From positions 1 to 64,000 of the forward strand of contig CACBQD010000005.1 of assembly GCA_902541285.1 (NCBI GenBank): a stretch of DNA of 64,000 nucleotides, given 5' to 3'. Position 1 is the first letter of the stretch. Every line of letters starts with the position of its first letter. The position numbers and the translations under genes are program-made. Below are positions 43,254 through 53,202 of the stretch, in pieces. The notes below the pieces were generated by a model. It saw only the letters and a program-made list of their open reading frames with translations. It made no database searches and was not told where the DNA came from. The stretch comes from an uncultured Pelagibacteraceae bacterium (GTDB lineage: Bacteria; Pseudomonadota; Alphaproteobacteria; Pelagibacterales; Pelagibacteraceae).

Positions 43254-45116
43254 TTAATTTATTCTTATAGTTTTAGGTTTTATATTTTCATTATAATTTT
43301 TGTATACTTCTATGTAGGCTTTCTCTAATTTTTTTGTGAAAAGATTTGAATTAAATAAGGGCATATCTATAATATTGTTTTTTAATTTATCCTTAATCTC
43401 TTGATAAAAATTTTTATTTTCAGCAATTTTAATTGCTAATTCTTCGTATTCTTTAACACTTTTTGTTATAAGTTCCTCTAAACCCACGGATGACAATAAA
43501 CTTGATGCAACACGACTCGCAAATGAGTTACCTTTAATTGTAATTATAGGTAAAGAGGATCTAAGAGCATCACTTGCTGTTGTGTGAGCATTACAAGGAA
43601 AAGTATCAAGAAATAAGTCTGCCAAACCAAGTCTTATTATGTGCTCTGAATGTGGTAATCTTCCTGCAAATATCATACGGTTTGGGTCGATATCATTAGA
43701 AACTAAAATTTTTTTTAAATTATTTTGTGCTGTTTCGTTATCAATAAGTAGCCAAATAACACTATTTTTTACTTTTTTTAAAATCTTCATCCATATCTCA
43801 AACATATCAGGTAAAATTTTAAAATTATGATTAAAGCAGCAAAAAATAAATTTATTTTCAGGCAAATTGAAATCTTTTTTACTAAAAATTTTTTTAGATA
43901 AATCAGGGTTGCTATCATTAACTTGGTAGGAGTTAGGAAGATAAATAATATTTTCTGAGTAATAATTTTTATTTTCTTCTGGAATTACAATTTTATCAGC
44001 AATTAAGTAATCTATACAATCTGAACTAGTTGTGCCTGGAAAACCTAAATAACTTATTTGTATTGGTGCACATCTCTCAATGAATAAATCAAATCTATTG
44101 TTATTTGTAAAACCTTTTAAATCTACTGCTATATCTAAATTTAGTTCTCTTGAGTGTTGCACAATTTCCTTGGTGGTTTTTGACTTTACATCAAAAAATT
44201 TGTCAAAAGTTTTCATAACTCTTTTTCTAATCTTCGAGCCATCATCTGGTCCAAAAGAATAAGCGTATATCTCAAATTTGTTTTTATCGTGGAGTTCAAA
44301 AAGATTAGCCATTAAATACATGGTTGCATGATTATGAAAGTCTGATGAATAATAACCAATTTTTATTTTTTTGTTTTTTGTTTTTTCAAATTTAATTTTT
44401 TTTGGTTTTCCAAATTCATTTTTTACGAAAATTTCTATAGCTTTTTTTTGCAATGATGGTGAATCATAAATCAGTATTGTTGGAAAAGGACTGGTAGTTT
44501 TTTTCCCACTTAGAATATTATTCTTTAAAAAAAATTTATCTTCTTTAAAATTTGCCCACTCAGATAATCCACATTTTGATTGAATTATAGTTCCGTATAA
44601 ATAACTCATATTTGGATTAATCTTTAAAGCTTGCACGTGGTTATAAATGGATTTATCTAGAATTTTTAGTTCCATATATAAATTTCCTAAATTTTTATAG
44701 GCTGCAGAAAAATTATTATTTATACTAATTGCTTTATTATAGTCAGATATCGCTTCTTGTTTTTGATTAATTTCTTGTAAAGCCTTTGCTCTGTTGTAAT
44801 AAGATAACGCAAAGTTCGGTTTTATTTTTAGTGCTTTATTATAATTTTCAATTGCTATATTAAACTGTTTAAATTCATAATAAACATTACCTAAATTATT
44901 ATATGTTTCAGATATATTAGGATTAATTTCAATCGCTTTTTCAAAAAATTTTATAGATTGAACAAAATCTTTATTGTGAAAATTTAAAATGGCTAAAAGA
45001 TTTGTTGCATTCAAATCATCTGGCTGGATATCTAAAATATCTTCACAGACTTTTTTTGCTTTATCGTATTCTTTATTTTCGTAAAAATTAACAGCGTTTT
45101 TAAATAAATTATTCAC
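43254..45116 (-). CDS. TPR-repeat glycosyltransferase, SPINDLY/O-GlcNAc transferase type (GT41)
   Basis: Residues 1 to about 190 form about five TPR units with the repeated pattern of YNNLGN, YYNRAKAL and YKNLGNLY. From about residue 245 comes the C-terminal GT41-like catalytic region, with IGYYSSDFHNHATMYL, SRELNLDIAVDLKGFT, QISYLGFPGTTSSDCIDYLI and HTTASDALRSSLPIITIKG. This architecture is used for protein O-glycosylation with nucleotide sugars; bacterial targets are usually unknown. Length 620. The gene stands alone, divergent from the EVE-domain gene. Confidence 0.88.
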   Translation of the reverse strand: MNNLFKNAVNFYENKEYDKAKKVCEDILDIQPDDLNATNLLAILNFHNKDFVQSIKFFEKAIEINPNISETYNNLGNVYYEFKQFNIAIENYNKALKIKPNFALSYYNRAKALQEINQKQEAISDYNKAISINNNFSAAYKNLGNLYMELKILDKSIYNHVQALKINPNMSYLYGTIIQSKCGLSEWANFKEDKFFLKNNILSGKKTTSPFPTILIYDSPSLQKKAIEIFVKNEFGKPKKIKFEKTKNKKIKIGYYSSDFHNHATMYLMANLFELHDKNKFEIYAYSFGPDDGSKIRKRVMKTFDKFFDVKSKTTKEIVQHSRELNLDIAVDLKGFTNNNRFDLFIERCAPIQISYLGFPGTTSSDCIDYLIADKIVIPEENKNYYSENIIYLPNSYQVNDSNPDLSKKIFSKKDFNLPENKFIFCCFNHNFKILPDMFEIWMKILKKVKNSVIWLLIDNETAQNNLKKILVSNDIDPNRMIFAGRLPHSEHIIRLGLADLFLDTFPCNAHTTASDALRSSLPIITIKGNSFASRVASSLLSSVGLEELITKSVKEYEELAIKIAENKNFYQEIKDKLKNNIIDMPLFNSNLFTKKLEKAYIEVYKNYNENIKPKTIRIN

Positions 45117-45186
45117 TTATTAATAAATTCTATATAAATAATTCTAACAAATTATTCTAAAAATTAATTTAATTACAGAATATACT

Positions 45187-45192
45187 TATAAT
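45187..45192 (+). promoter_or_regulatory. -10-like box immediately before the EVE gene
   Basis: A consensus TATAAT lies 10 nt upstream of the ATG at 45203. If used, transcription would start within about 4 nt of the start codon, giving a nearly leaderless mRNA. No clear -35 box at the expected spacing, so support is modest. Confidence 0.3.
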
Positions 45193-45202
45193 GAAGTGAA
45201 TT

Positions 45203-45616
45203 ATGCAATATTGGTTATTAAAATCAGAGCCAAATGTTTGGTCAATTGATCAGCAATTTAAAGCTGGGATAAAAGGAGCTGATTGGGATGGTGTAAGAAA
45301 TTATCAAGCAGCAAATAATCTTAAAAAGATGAAAAAGGGCGATCTTTGTTTTTTTTATCATTCAAATATAGGAAAAGAAATTGTCGGAATTGTTGAGGTT
45401 ATTAAAACTGCATTTATAGATCCTACAGACAAGCAGAAACGATTTGTAGCAGTTAGAGTTAAGTACAAAAGTAAACTAAAAATGGCTGTTTCACTCGAAA
45501 ATATTAAACAAAAGAAAGAATTAAAAGATATAGCGCTAATAAGACAAAGTAGACTTTCTGTTATGCCTATAGATACTAAATGCTGGAAAATTATTTTGAA
45601 GATGGGTAGTATCTAG
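45203..45616 (+). CDS. EVE domain protein (Thy28 family)
   Basis: A 137-residue single-domain protein of the EVE/PUA-like fold. The markers are YWLLKSEPNVWSIDQ at the start, GVRNYQAANNLKKMKKGDLCFFYHSN and GIVEVIKTAFIDPT. EVE domains bind modified bases in nucleic acids; the specific target here is unknown. It precedes acs by 12 nt on the same strand. Confidence 0.93.
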   Translation: MQYWLLKSEPNVWSIDQQFKAGIKGADWDGVRNYQAANNLKKMKKGDLCFFYHSNIGKEIVGIVEVIKTAFIDPTDKQKRFVAVRVKYKSKLKMAVSLENIKQKKELKDIALIRQSRLSVMPIDTKCWKIILKMGSI

Positions 45617-45628
45617 GAATAAAAATCC

Positions 45629-47653
45629 ATGCCTAAAAAAAAGAAAAAAAAAATAAAAAAAAAGAAAACAAAAAAAGTTATAAAAAAAAAGAACTTTAAA
45701 AATATTTCTAAAATTGAAAAAGAACTTGTATATAAAACAAAGAAAGATTGGATTAGCAAAGCGCTAGTAAATAAATCCCAGTACGAAAAAAAATATAAGG
45801 CATCTATAAAAGATAATGATGGATTTTGGAAAAAAGAGGGTAAAAGAATAAATTGGATCAAACCTTATACTAAAATTAAAGACGTTAAATACAGTAAAGA
45901 AGACGTAAAAATAAAATGGTTTTATGACGGAACTTTAAACGCATCTGTAAATTGTATAGATAGACACCTTAAAAAAAATAAAGATAAAACTGCTATAATT
46001 TGGGTCGGTGATGATCCTAAAATGCAAAAAAAAATATCTTATAAAGAGTTGCATAAAGAAGTTTCAAAGGCAGCAAACGGTCTTAAAGAATTAGGTGTAA
46101 AAAAAGGTGACCGAGTTACAATTTATTTAACAATGATACCAGAGTTAGCATACACTATGTTGGCTTGTGCAAGAATAGGTGCTGTTCATTCAATTATTTT
46201 TGGAGGATTTTCTCCTGATAGTATTTCAGGAAGAATAAATGACTGTGAGTCTGATTACTTGATAACTGCAGATGAAGGTGTTCGAGGAGGAAAAATTATT
46301 CCTTTAAAATCAATCGCTGACGAAGCTTTAGTAAATTGCCCTAATGTAAAAAAATGTGTTGTAGTAAAAAGAACAGGGAATCGTATTAACTGGGATGAAA
46401 GAAGAGATGTTTGGTATCATGAACTAACAAAAAAAGTTTCGAACAAATGTGATCCTGAAGAGATGAACGCAGAAGATCCTCTTTTCATTTTATATACGTC
46501 TGGCTCAACAGGAAAACCAAAGGGTGTTATGCATACAACTGGTGGATACATGGTTTATGCTTCAATGACCCATCAATATATATTTAATTACAGACCTAAA
46601 GATATTTATTGGTGTACCGCCGATATTGGATGGGTGACCGGCCACAGCTATATCATTTATGGTCCATTATCTAATGGAGCAACTACTATAATGTTTGAGG
46701 GTATTCCAACTTATCCAGATAGTTCAAGGTGGTGGCAAATAGTTGATAAATATAAGGTTAATATTTTCTATACAGCACCAACGGCAATCAGAGCATTAAT
46801 GAGAGAAGGGGATAAACCTGTAAAAAAAACATCTAGAAAATCACTGAAATTGTTAGGAACTGTTGGCGAACCAATTAATCCAGAAGCTTGGGAGTGGTAT
46901 TATAAAACAGTTGGAGATTCTAACTGCCCTATAGTTGATACGTGGTGGCAGACAGAAACAGGTGGGATATTAATCAGTCCACAAACAGGAGCAATAAATT
47001 TAAAACCTGGTTCTGCTACAAAACCATTTTATGGAATTAAGCCAGTGATAGTAAATAAAGATGGAAAAGTTTTAAAAGGAGAAGCAGAGGGACGTTTATG
47101 TATTGCTCAATCATGGCCAGGACAAATGAGAACTGTTTATGGAGATCATCAAAGATTTATTGATACATACTTTTCTCAGTTTGATGGAAAATATTTTACT
47201 GGAGATGGTTGTCGAAGAGATAAAGATGGGTATTACTGGATCACTGGAAGAGTCGATGACGTTATTATTGTATCAGGACACAATCTTGGAACAGCTGAGA
47301 TTGAAAGTGCTTTTGTTGCTCATCCAAAAGTTGCTGAAGCGGCAGTAGTTGGATACCCGCATGATATAAAAGGGAATGGATTATATTGTTACGTAACTCT
47401 TAATGTAGGTGAAAAATCTACACTTGACTTAGAAAGAGATTTAAAACTTTGGGTTAGGAAACAAATTGGACCGATAGCTACACCAGATTTAATTCAATTT
47501 TCACCTGGTTTACCAAAAACAAGATCAGGCAAAATTATGAGGAGAATTCTTAGAAAAATTGCTGCAAATGAGCATGATCAATTAGGTGACACAACCACCT
47601 TAGCTGATCCAAGTGTTGTAAAAAGTTTAGTTGAAAATAGAAAAAATACTTAA
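45629..47653 (+). CDS. acs: Acetyl-CoA synthetase with a polylysine N-terminal extension
   Basis: Converts acetate, ATP and CoA to acetyl-CoA. AMP-binding motif [18 protein letters not shown] (near 290), [10 protein letters not shown] (near 440), YFTGDG and the C-terminal [11 protein letters not shown] with the acetylation-regulated Lys (about 634). At 674 residues it is about 20-25 longer than usual because the first 25 residues are nearly all lysine ([13 protein letters not shown] and so on), coded by long A-runs; no other start lies near. The downstream symporter (48391 onward) may supply acetate. Its stop overlaps the convergent gene's stop (TTAA). Confidence 0.96.
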   Translation: MPKKKKKKIKKKKTKKVIKKKNFKNISKIEKELVYKTKKDWISKALVNKSQYEKKYKASIKDNDGFWKKEGKRINWIKPYTKIKDVKYSKEDVKIKWFYDGTLNASVNCIDRHLKKNKDKTAIIWVGDDPKMQKKISYKELHKEVSKAANGLKELGVKKGDRVTIYLTMIPELAYTMLACARIGAVHSIIFGGFSPDSISGRINDCESDYLITADEGVRGGKIIPLKSIADEALVNCPNVKKCVVVKRTGNRINWDERRDVWYHELTKKVSNKCDPEEMNAEDPLFILYTSGSTGKPKGVMHTTGGYMVYASMTHQYIFNYRPKDIYWCTADIGWVTGHSYIIYGPLSNGATTIMFEGIPTYPDSSRWWQIVDKYKVNIFYTAPTAIRALMREGDKPVKKTSRKSLKLLGTVGEPINPEAWEWYYKTVGDSNCPIVDTWWQTETGGILISPQTGAINLKPGSATKPFYGIKPVIVNKDGKVLKGEAEGRLCIAQSWPGQMRTVYGDHQRFIDTYFSQFDGKYFTGDGCRRDKDGYYWITGRVDDVIIVSGHNLGTAEIESAFVAHPKVAEAAVVGYPHDIKGNGLYCYVTLNVGEKSTLDLERDLKLWVRKQIGPIATPDLIQFSPGLPKTRSGKIMRRILRKIAANEHDQLGDTTTLADPSVVKSLVENRKNT

Positions 47654-48279
47654 AAATTTATTAATTGAATAAATTCTTTTTTAACGTTATCCCATTTTAA
47701 TATCATAGAATTTAAAACAATTTGTTTATCCAATGATTTTAATTCTTCTGCGATAGGTGACCATTCATAAAGTGATAGCGCGCTAGTATTGAATGGAAGT
47801 TTATCATGATATTCTTCCCAGTTTAGTTTTTCAAGGCGCTCTAAGAATTGTTTTTTTGATTTTTCGTAGATGTCTTTTGGCATTTCGTTTTTTTTAAGTT
47901 CGTTATCTAAAATTTCAAAATATATTTCATTTGCCTTTTCAGTGTCATGCTGATTTCTAATATTTTTTAAAAAAGAAATTGCATAAAAGGTCAAATCTTG
48001 CAAAGCAACGGAGTAAATATTCCATTTTGCCTTATTAATTGATCCCAAGAATATTTCGTCTTCAAACATCAATACGTATTTTGCTCCCATTCGTGTTTTT
48101 AGATAACCATAAAGCGTAACTTGGCTTACCCAAGCAGATTTTTTTTGAATAAATTCTTTTAAATCAGAATAATTTTCGATTTTTTTTGTTTTTTTGAAAT
48201 ATTTTAAGAATGGAATAAAATATTCCTTTAGATACTCAAACTTTAAATCTTTTAGCTTTAATTTGTATTTGATGCCCAT
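47650..48279 (-). CDS. Conserved alphaproteobacterial hypothetical protein
   Basis: A 209-residue soluble protein with no signal peptide or clear membrane helix. The centre ([41 protein letters not shown]) and the C-terminal block [22 protein letters not shown] look conserved in type, and I recall such proteins in alphaproteobacteria without a known function. It stands alone, convergent with acs (4-nt overlap) and divergent from the symporter pair. Confidence 0.7.
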   Translation of the reverse strand: MGIKYKLKLKDLKFEYLKEYFIPFLKYFKKTKKIENYSDLKEFIQKKSAWVSQVTLYGYLKTRMGAKYVLMFEDEIFLGSINKAKWNIYSVALQDLTFYAISFLKNIRNQHDTEKANEIYFEILDNELKKNEMPKDIYEKSKKQFLERLEKLNWEEYHDKLPFNTSALSLYEWSPIAEELKSLDKQIVLNSMILKWDNVKKEFIQLINF

Positions 48280-48303
48280 TTAGAGTCTAATTTACAACTT
48301 TTT

Positions 48304-48348
48304 CTTTAAATATATGCCATTTTTTACCCTTTAAATATTACTTTAAAT
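48304..48348. promoter_or_regulatory. Three CTTTAAAT direct repeats upstream of the symporter operon
   Basis: CTTTAAAT occurs at 48304-48311, 48329-48336 and 48341-48348 in the 111-bp gap between the hypothetical gene and the symporter operon. Spacings are 25 and 12 nt. In AT-rich DNA such 8-mers arise easily, so this is a weak candidate for regulator binding. The gap also holds a strong Shine-Dalgarno (AGGGAGG) for the first symporter gene. Confidence 0.25.
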
Positions 48349-48390
48349 GAGTATGAATTATATCTTTAACCTATAGGGAGGATTAAAATA

Positions 48391-48648
48391 ATGTCAAACA
48401 AAGAAAAGCACTGGGAAAAAACCAAAGGATTGATGATTATTACATTAATTATTTGGTTTGTTTTCGGTTATCTGATCTTCATGTTTGGTTCTGACCTAAA
48501 CACTTCAAGTTTCATGGGATATCCATTAGCGTATTACATGTGTGCGCAAGGTTCCATCATTGCATTTGTGGTCCTAATTTTTTGGTTTGCAAATAGACAG
48601 GAAAAAATCGATGAAGAGTTTGGTTTTACCGAAAAGGAGGATGATTAA
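48391..48648 (+). CDS. Sodium/substrate symporter small subunit (DUF4212)
   Basis: An 85-residue protein with two membrane segments (about 14-36 and 50-70), ending in an acidic tail with EEFGF. This is the DUF4212 small subunit found before VC_2705-type sodium:solute symporters. The start codon overlaps nothing upstream and has a strong Shine-Dalgarno (AGGGAGG). Its stop shares one base with the symporter start. Confidence 0.9.
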   Translation: MSNKEKHWEKTKGLMIITLIIWFVFGYLIFMFGSDLNTSSFMGYPLAYYMCAQGSIIAFVVLIFWFANRQEKIDEEFGFTEKEDD

Positions 48649-50486
48649 TGTTTAAAGGCAATTTTATTGACAACCTACCAAAAATTTACGGAACATATAC
48701 TGGGGGCTTCATTGTATTCATCATATTGATGGCGATAGCGGAGCAAGCAGGTATGACCGCTAAAACAATTGGTATTTTGTTTGTCGCCTTTACAGTCTGT
48801 ATATATGCCTTGATTGGGTATTTATCTAGAACTGTACAAGTCGACGCTTATTATGTTGCTGGAAGACAGGTGCCAACAGTATTTAACGGAATGGCAACTG
48901 CAGCTGACTGGATGTCAGGTGCATCATTCGTTGCAATGGCTGGAGGTATTTATTTTGGTGGTTATACTTATATGGCTTTCTTGGTCGGTTGGACTGGGGG
49001 ATACGTTTTAGTATCATCACTTTTAGCACCATACTTAAGAAAATTTGGATGTTATACTGTGCCAGATTTTATTGGAACAAGATATGGCGGAAACTTTGCA
49101 AGGTTCTGTGCCGTAGTTGTTTTAACATTGGCTTCTTTCACGTATGTAACAGCTCAAATTAACGCAACAGGAACAATTGCATCAAGAGCACTAAGTATTC
49201 CATTTGAATTAGGAGTTTGGGTTGGACTAGTAAGTATTTTACTTTGTTCAATGCTAGGCGGAATGAGAGCGGTAACTTGGACACAGGTTGCACAATACAT
49301 AGTATTGATTATTGCTTACCTAATTCCAGTATTCTGGATTAGTAACAAATCTGGATTTGGTTTCTTTCCACACTTTATGTTAGGTGAGGAAGTGGCTAGA
49401 TTAGGTGATCTTGAAGCTCAATTTGGATTAGTTAAAAATGCTGCTGCAGACGTCAAAGCTGCAGGTGTACCAGGTGGTCTAAAATCTATCGCTGTATCGC
49501 ACGCAGGTGTACCAGAAGGTGGAATGGCTGCATGGAAGTTTATTTCATTAGCACTATGTATGATGGTAGGAACAGCTTCTTTACCACACATTTTAATGAG
49601 ATACTTCACTACTCCAAGTGTTAAAGCTGCAAGAAAATCAGTGGCGTGGTCACTATTCTTTATTGCATTGCTTTATACTTCAGCACCAATGCTTGCAACA
49701 TTGTCCAAAATCTCACTAATAGATCCAAACTTACCAACAGGTATTATTGGAAAACCAATTGCTGAAATTATGCAAATTGAGTGGGTAAATGCTTGGATTA
49801 ATGTAAAGCAAGCCTTCATAGCAGACTTTAACGGAGATGGTATTCTTCAGTTAAATGAATGGTTCATGAGAGGAGACGTAGTTGTACTAGCAACTCCTGA
49901 GGTTGCTGGATTACCATACGTAATCTCTGGACTAGTTGCTGCAGGAGGAATGGCTGCTGCGATGTCAACTGCTGATGGTCTAATTCTTGCTATCGCAAAC
50001 GCTTTATCACATGATATCTATTACAAAATCATTGATCCAAAAGCGGATGTAAGAAAAAGATTGTTAGTTGCTAGAGCACTTCTAATAGTTATTGGTGCCG
50101 CTGGAGCATACATCGCATCGATGAGGATCACTAGTATCCTTGGTGCAGTTGCTTGGGCATTTGACTTTGCAATGTCAGGATTGTTCTTCCCATTAATACT
50201 TGGTGTATGGTGGAAGAGAGCAACAAGACAAGGAGCAATAGCAGGTATGATAGCAGGTCTTGCATCAGGAACAGCTTATCTAATTTATGTGTATCCTAAG
50301 TTTATGGGTAACGCACCATGGTTAGGTATTGACCATTTACGTTTCGGTATAATCGGAGCGTCTGTCTGTTTAGTTGTAATGGTTGTAGTCAGTTTAATGA
50401 CTGAAGAACCAGACAAAGCTACACAGCAAATGGTAGATGAAGTTCGTGTTCCATCAGGTAAGACAATACTTGGTAAGCAACACTAA
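48648..50486 (+). CDS. Sodium:solute symporter (VC_2705/ActP-like family)
   Basis: Large SSS-family transporter (612 residues, about 13 membrane segments) with the family blocks YYVAGRQVPTVFNGMATAAD, GCYTVPDFIGTRYGG, TQVAQYIVLIIAYLIPVFW and GLVAAGGMAAAMSTADGLIL. Relatives with a DUF4212 partner transport acetate or other short carboxylates, and acs lies upstream, so acetate is a reasonable guess. A strong terminator follows the gene. Confidence 0.93.
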   Translation: MFKGNFIDNLPKIYGTYTGGFIVFIILMAIAEQAGMTAKTIGILFVAFTVCIYALIGYLSRTVQVDAYYVAGRQVPTVFNGMATAADWMSGASFVAMAGGIYFGGYTYMAFLVGWTGGYVLVSSLLAPYLRKFGCYTVPDFIGTRYGGNFARFCAVVVLTLASFTYVTAQINATGTIASRALSIPFELGVWVGLVSILLCSMLGGMRAVTWTQVAQYIVLIIAYLIPVFWISNKSGFGFFPHFMLGEEVARLGDLEAQFGLVKNAAADVKAAGVPGGLKSIAVSHAGVPEGGMAAWKFISLALCMMVGTASLPHILMRYFTTPSVKAARKSVAWSLFFIALLYTSAPMLATLSKISLIDPNLPTGIIGKPIAEIMQIEWVNAWINVKQAFIADFNGDGILQLNEWFMRGDVVVLATPEVAGLPYVISGLVAAGGMAAAMSTADGLILAIANALSHDIYYKIIDPKADVRKRLLVARALLIVIGAAGAYIASMRITSILGAVAWAFDFAMSGLFFPLILGVWWKRATRQGAIAGMIAGLASGTAYLIYVYPKFMGNAPWLGIDHLRFGIIGASVCLVVMVVVSLMTEEPDKATQQMVDEVRVPSGKTILGKQH

Positions 50487-50498
50487 ATTAAACTTATT

Positions 50499-50525
50499 GG
50501 GGGCGGATACCGCCCCCATTTTTTT
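50499..50525 (+). terminator. Strong rho-independent terminator after the symporter
   Basis: An 8-bp GC stem (GGGGGCGG at 50499-50506 with CCGCCCCC at 50510-50517) closes a 3-nt loop and is followed by a T-run (50519-50525). The only GC-rich stretch of its kind in the region. It ends the DUF4212-symporter transcript. Confidence 0.9.
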
Positions 50526-50532
50526 CAGATAA

Positions 50533-50868
50533 ATGCCGTTATACATTTTAGTAATAGATTACATTTTAGGTATCATTATGTGGACTTTAATTGGAAGATC
50601 TGCAATGAATATTTTTCAAAAAGAAGATTCTGAATTCTTTTTTATGAAAGTATTTGTAAAATACACAAATCCAATTATTAAAATTTTTAAATTCATAACT
50701 CCTAGTTTCATTATAGGACCATTAGTTCCACTTTATGTAGCTTGGTTTTTTTATATGTTTAGATTTTATTTAATGCCTTATTTAATGGGTTATTCTGTTA
50801 TGGGAATGTTATCGTTTCCATTAGAAAGTGAAATAGCTGCAGAAATTTATAAAATATTTGCTAAATAG
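50533..50868 (+). CDS. Small membrane protein, unknown function
   Basis: A 111-residue protein with an N-terminal hydrophobic segment (LYILVIDYILGIIMWTLIG) and a hydrophobic central region (FIIGPLVPLYVAWFFYMFRF). I recognise no defined domain; it has some resemblance to YggT-like membrane proteins of alphaproteobacteria. It starts 8 nt after the terminator T-run, so its own promoter must lie at or within the terminator, or readthrough occurs. Confidence 0.65.
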   Translation: MPLYILVIDYILGIIMWTLIGRSAMNIFQKEDSEFFFMKVFVKYTNPIIKIFKFITPSFIIGPLVPLYVAWFFYMFRFYLMPYLMGYSVMGMLSFPLESEIAAEIYKIFAK

Positions 50869-50915
50869 TAATTCAAATATATTCAAAAATTGATAGTACT
50901 AGTTTTTATTTATTA

Positions 50916-51575
50916 ATGAAAAATATACAAATTTCGCCTTCAATACTTTCTGCAGATTTTAGCCAATTAGGCCAGGAAATTAAAAGATTAGAAGATGGTG
51001 GCGCTGACTTAATTCATGTCGATGTAATGGATGGACATTTTGTTCCCAATATTACAATTGGTCCCCCAGTGATAAAAACACTTAGAAATTATACAAAATT
51101 ACCATTTGATGTACATTTAATGATCTCACCAGTTCATAAATATATAAAAAATTTTGCTGAAGCAGGATCTGATATAATAACAATTCACCCTGAAGCAACC
51201 GACAATTTGATTGAGTCGATTAAACTTATAAAACAATTAAAGAAAAAAGTAGGCATATCTTTAAATCCAAATACGGAAGTAAGTGTCATTGAAAATATAT
51301 TAAAAGAAATAGATTTAGTTTTAATTATGAGTGTATATCCCGGTTTTGGTGGTCAAAAATTTATACCAGATGTAATTGAAAAAATTAAAAAACTTTATCA
51401 AATAAAAAAAGATAATAACTTAAAATTTGATATTGAGGTTGATGGTGGAATAAATTTCTCTAATTCAAAAGATGTTATATCAGCGGGAGCAAATATATTA
51501 GTTTCTGGAACAACAATATTCAAAGAAAACAATGGTGATATTAAAAAAAATATAGAAACTCTAAAATCAATGTAA
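50916..51575 (+). CDS. rpe: Ribulose-phosphate 3-epimerase
   Basis: Interconverts ribulose 5-phosphate and xylulose 5-phosphate. TIM-barrel markers are SILSADFSQLG, HVDVMDGHFVPNITIGP, DVHLMI, VLIMSVYPGFGGQKFI and DIEVDGGIN. Length 219 is typical. The heparinase-like gene starts immediately after its stop codon (1-nt gap). Confidence 0.96.
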   Translation: MKNIQISPSILSADFSQLGQEIKRLEDGGADLIHVDVMDGHFVPNITIGPPVIKTLRNYTKLPFDVHLMISPVHKYIKNFAEAGSDIITIHPEATDNLIESIKLIKQLKKKVGISLNPNTEVSVIENILKEIDLVLIMSVYPGFGGQKFIPDVIEKIKKLYQIKKDNNLKFDIEVDGGINFSNSKDVISAGANILVSGTTIFKENNGDIKKNIETLKSM

Positions 51576-51576
51576 G

Positions 51577-53202
51577 ATGTATTTAAAAAATTCTTTAATT
51601 TTAATAAATGAATTTTTTTACTACACTAAAAATCAAATAAGAAATTTATACTTAAAATCAAGGTTTTATAATAATAAAATTTCAAAAATTGAGATAAACA
51701 ACATTACGTATAGACCAAGTATAAGTATTTTAAGCTGCTTGGTTAAATATGATAAAAAAAAAATTAAAATTGAAGAATTAGATAAAGATAATATTTGGGA
51801 AAGCGAATTATTAAGTAGTAATAACCTCAATAAACTAAATAATTTTTACTGGTTATTTAGTATTGATTTAAAATCTTCCCCAAGTATTACACAATCAATA
51901 ATTACTAAATGGATTGAAAAAAATCAAAGTTATAATTCACTAACGTGGCAAACAGATATTTTATCAAAGAGAATAATATCTTGGATTGCAAACTCTAAAT
52001 TATCTTATGACGAAAGTGATACTAAATATAAAAATAAATTTAATTTATCTATAAATAAACAGGTTAATCATTTAATAAATGAGATAAGCAGATCTCGGTC
52101 TGTTAACGATAAATTATTAGGCTGTATAGCAATAATAATTACAGGGTTATCATACGCAAATGAAAAATTTTTGAATTATGGATTAGAATTACTAAGAAAA
52201 ATTATTATTAATTCTTTTGACGATGAGTATTTTCCAAAAACGAGAAGTATCAGGCAATTAAATTTTTATTTAAAATATTTTGTTCTTGTCAGAGAATTAT
52301 TAAAGGAGTCTTTTAATGATATACCTGAGTACCTTGACGAAATAATTTTCTATCTAGGAAAATCTTATTCTATTTTTTCTAAAATCGAACAAAGTTTACT
52401 ATTCAATGGGAATCATCAAAATGATTTAAAAGAATTTAATAAATATCTTTCACTTTATAAATATAAGTTTGAAAATTCAAACAATGAAGTAGGAGGATAT
52501 GCCATTTTAAAAAACAAAAATTGTATTCTTGCAATGGATGTTGGAAATTCACCCCAAAAAACCTTTTCACACAACTATCAAAGTGGAGCTCTTTCATTTG
52601 AATTCTTCTACAAAGATAAAAAACTTATTTCAAATTCTGGTTACTTTCAGGATTATAAAAACAAATTAAATCTAATTTCAAAATCTACTGCTGCTCATTC
52701 GTCACTTATAATTGATAATCATTCAAGTTGTTCATTTAGAAACAATGGAAACTATCAAACATTAGAAAACGGTTTAAAAATTAGTAATAAAAATATTGTT
52801 AATGAAAAAAACTATTGGCTAATCAAAGCATCTCATAATGGTTATTTAAAAAAATTTGGAATTTTATATGAAAGATCTCTAGAATATTTCGTTGAAAAAA
52901 ATAAGTTGATAGGAACTGACAAAATAATTTCAAAAAACAAGTTAGAAACAAAAAAATATGATATCAGATTTCACATGGAACCAGGTGTTAAATTAACAAA
53001 AACTCTAGATAACAAAACTATACTAATTGAAATTGAAAATTCTGGATGGAAATTTTCAACTAATTGCGAGATTATAAATATTGAATCAGGTATATATTTC
53101 GGTAATAAAAATGTGACTAGTGAAAACCAAAATATATGTTTAACAGGCAAAATAAAAGATATAACTCAGGAAATTAAATGGGCATTCGAAAAAATACAAT
53201 AA
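51577..53202 (+). CDS. Heparinase II/III-like protein
   Basis: A 541-residue protein: an N-terminal helical region (to about 290) followed by a beta-rich heparinase II/III domain with GGYAILKNKNCILAMDVGNSP, HNYQSGALSFEFFYKDKKLI, KSTAAHSSLIIDN and the HNGYLKKFGILYERSLEYF region. Such proteins are encoded next to purH in many alphaproteobacteria without an assigned substrate, so a real heparinase activity is doubtful. Overlaps purH by 25 nt. Confidence 0.85.
   Translation: MYLKNSLILINEFFYYTKNQIRNLYLKSRFYNNKISKIEINNITYRPSISILSCLVKYDKKKIKIEELDKDNIWESELLSSNNLNKLNNFYWLFSIDLKSSPSITQSIITKWIEKNQSYNSLTWQTDILSKRIISWIANSKLSYDESDTKYKNKFNLSINKQVNHLINEISRSRSVNDKLLGCIAIIITGLSYANEKFLNYGLELLRKIIINSFDDEYFPKTRSIRQLNFYLKYFVLVRELLKESFNDIPEYLDEIIFYLGKSYSIFSKIEQSLLFNGNHQNDLKEFNKYLSLYKYKFENSNNEVGGYAILKNKNCILAMDVGNSPQKTFSHNYQSGALSFEFFYKDKKLISNSGYFQDYKNKLNLISKSTAAHSSLIIDNHSSCSFRNNGNYQTLENGLKISNKNIVNEKNYWLIKASHNGYLKKFGILYERSLEYFVEKNKLIGTDKIISKNKLETKKYDIRFHMEPGVKLTKTLDNKTILIEIENSGWKFSTNCEIINIESGIYFGNKNVTSENQNICLTGKIKDITQEIKWAFEKIQ

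Noticed and set aside
45629-45703. Possible frameshift or wrong start in acs
   Set aside because: The frame is continuous and no other start codon lies near the conserved domain, so I keep the long form and report it as a finding.
45613-45861. Minus-strand frame rich in Phe over the start of acs
   Set aside because: Complement of the poly-lysine acs start; the Phe run is an artefact of A-runs.
48280-48390. Riboswitch-like leader of the symporter operon
   Set aside because: I searched for glycine, SAM and preQ1-type conserved cores and found none; only A/T-rich direct repeats are present.
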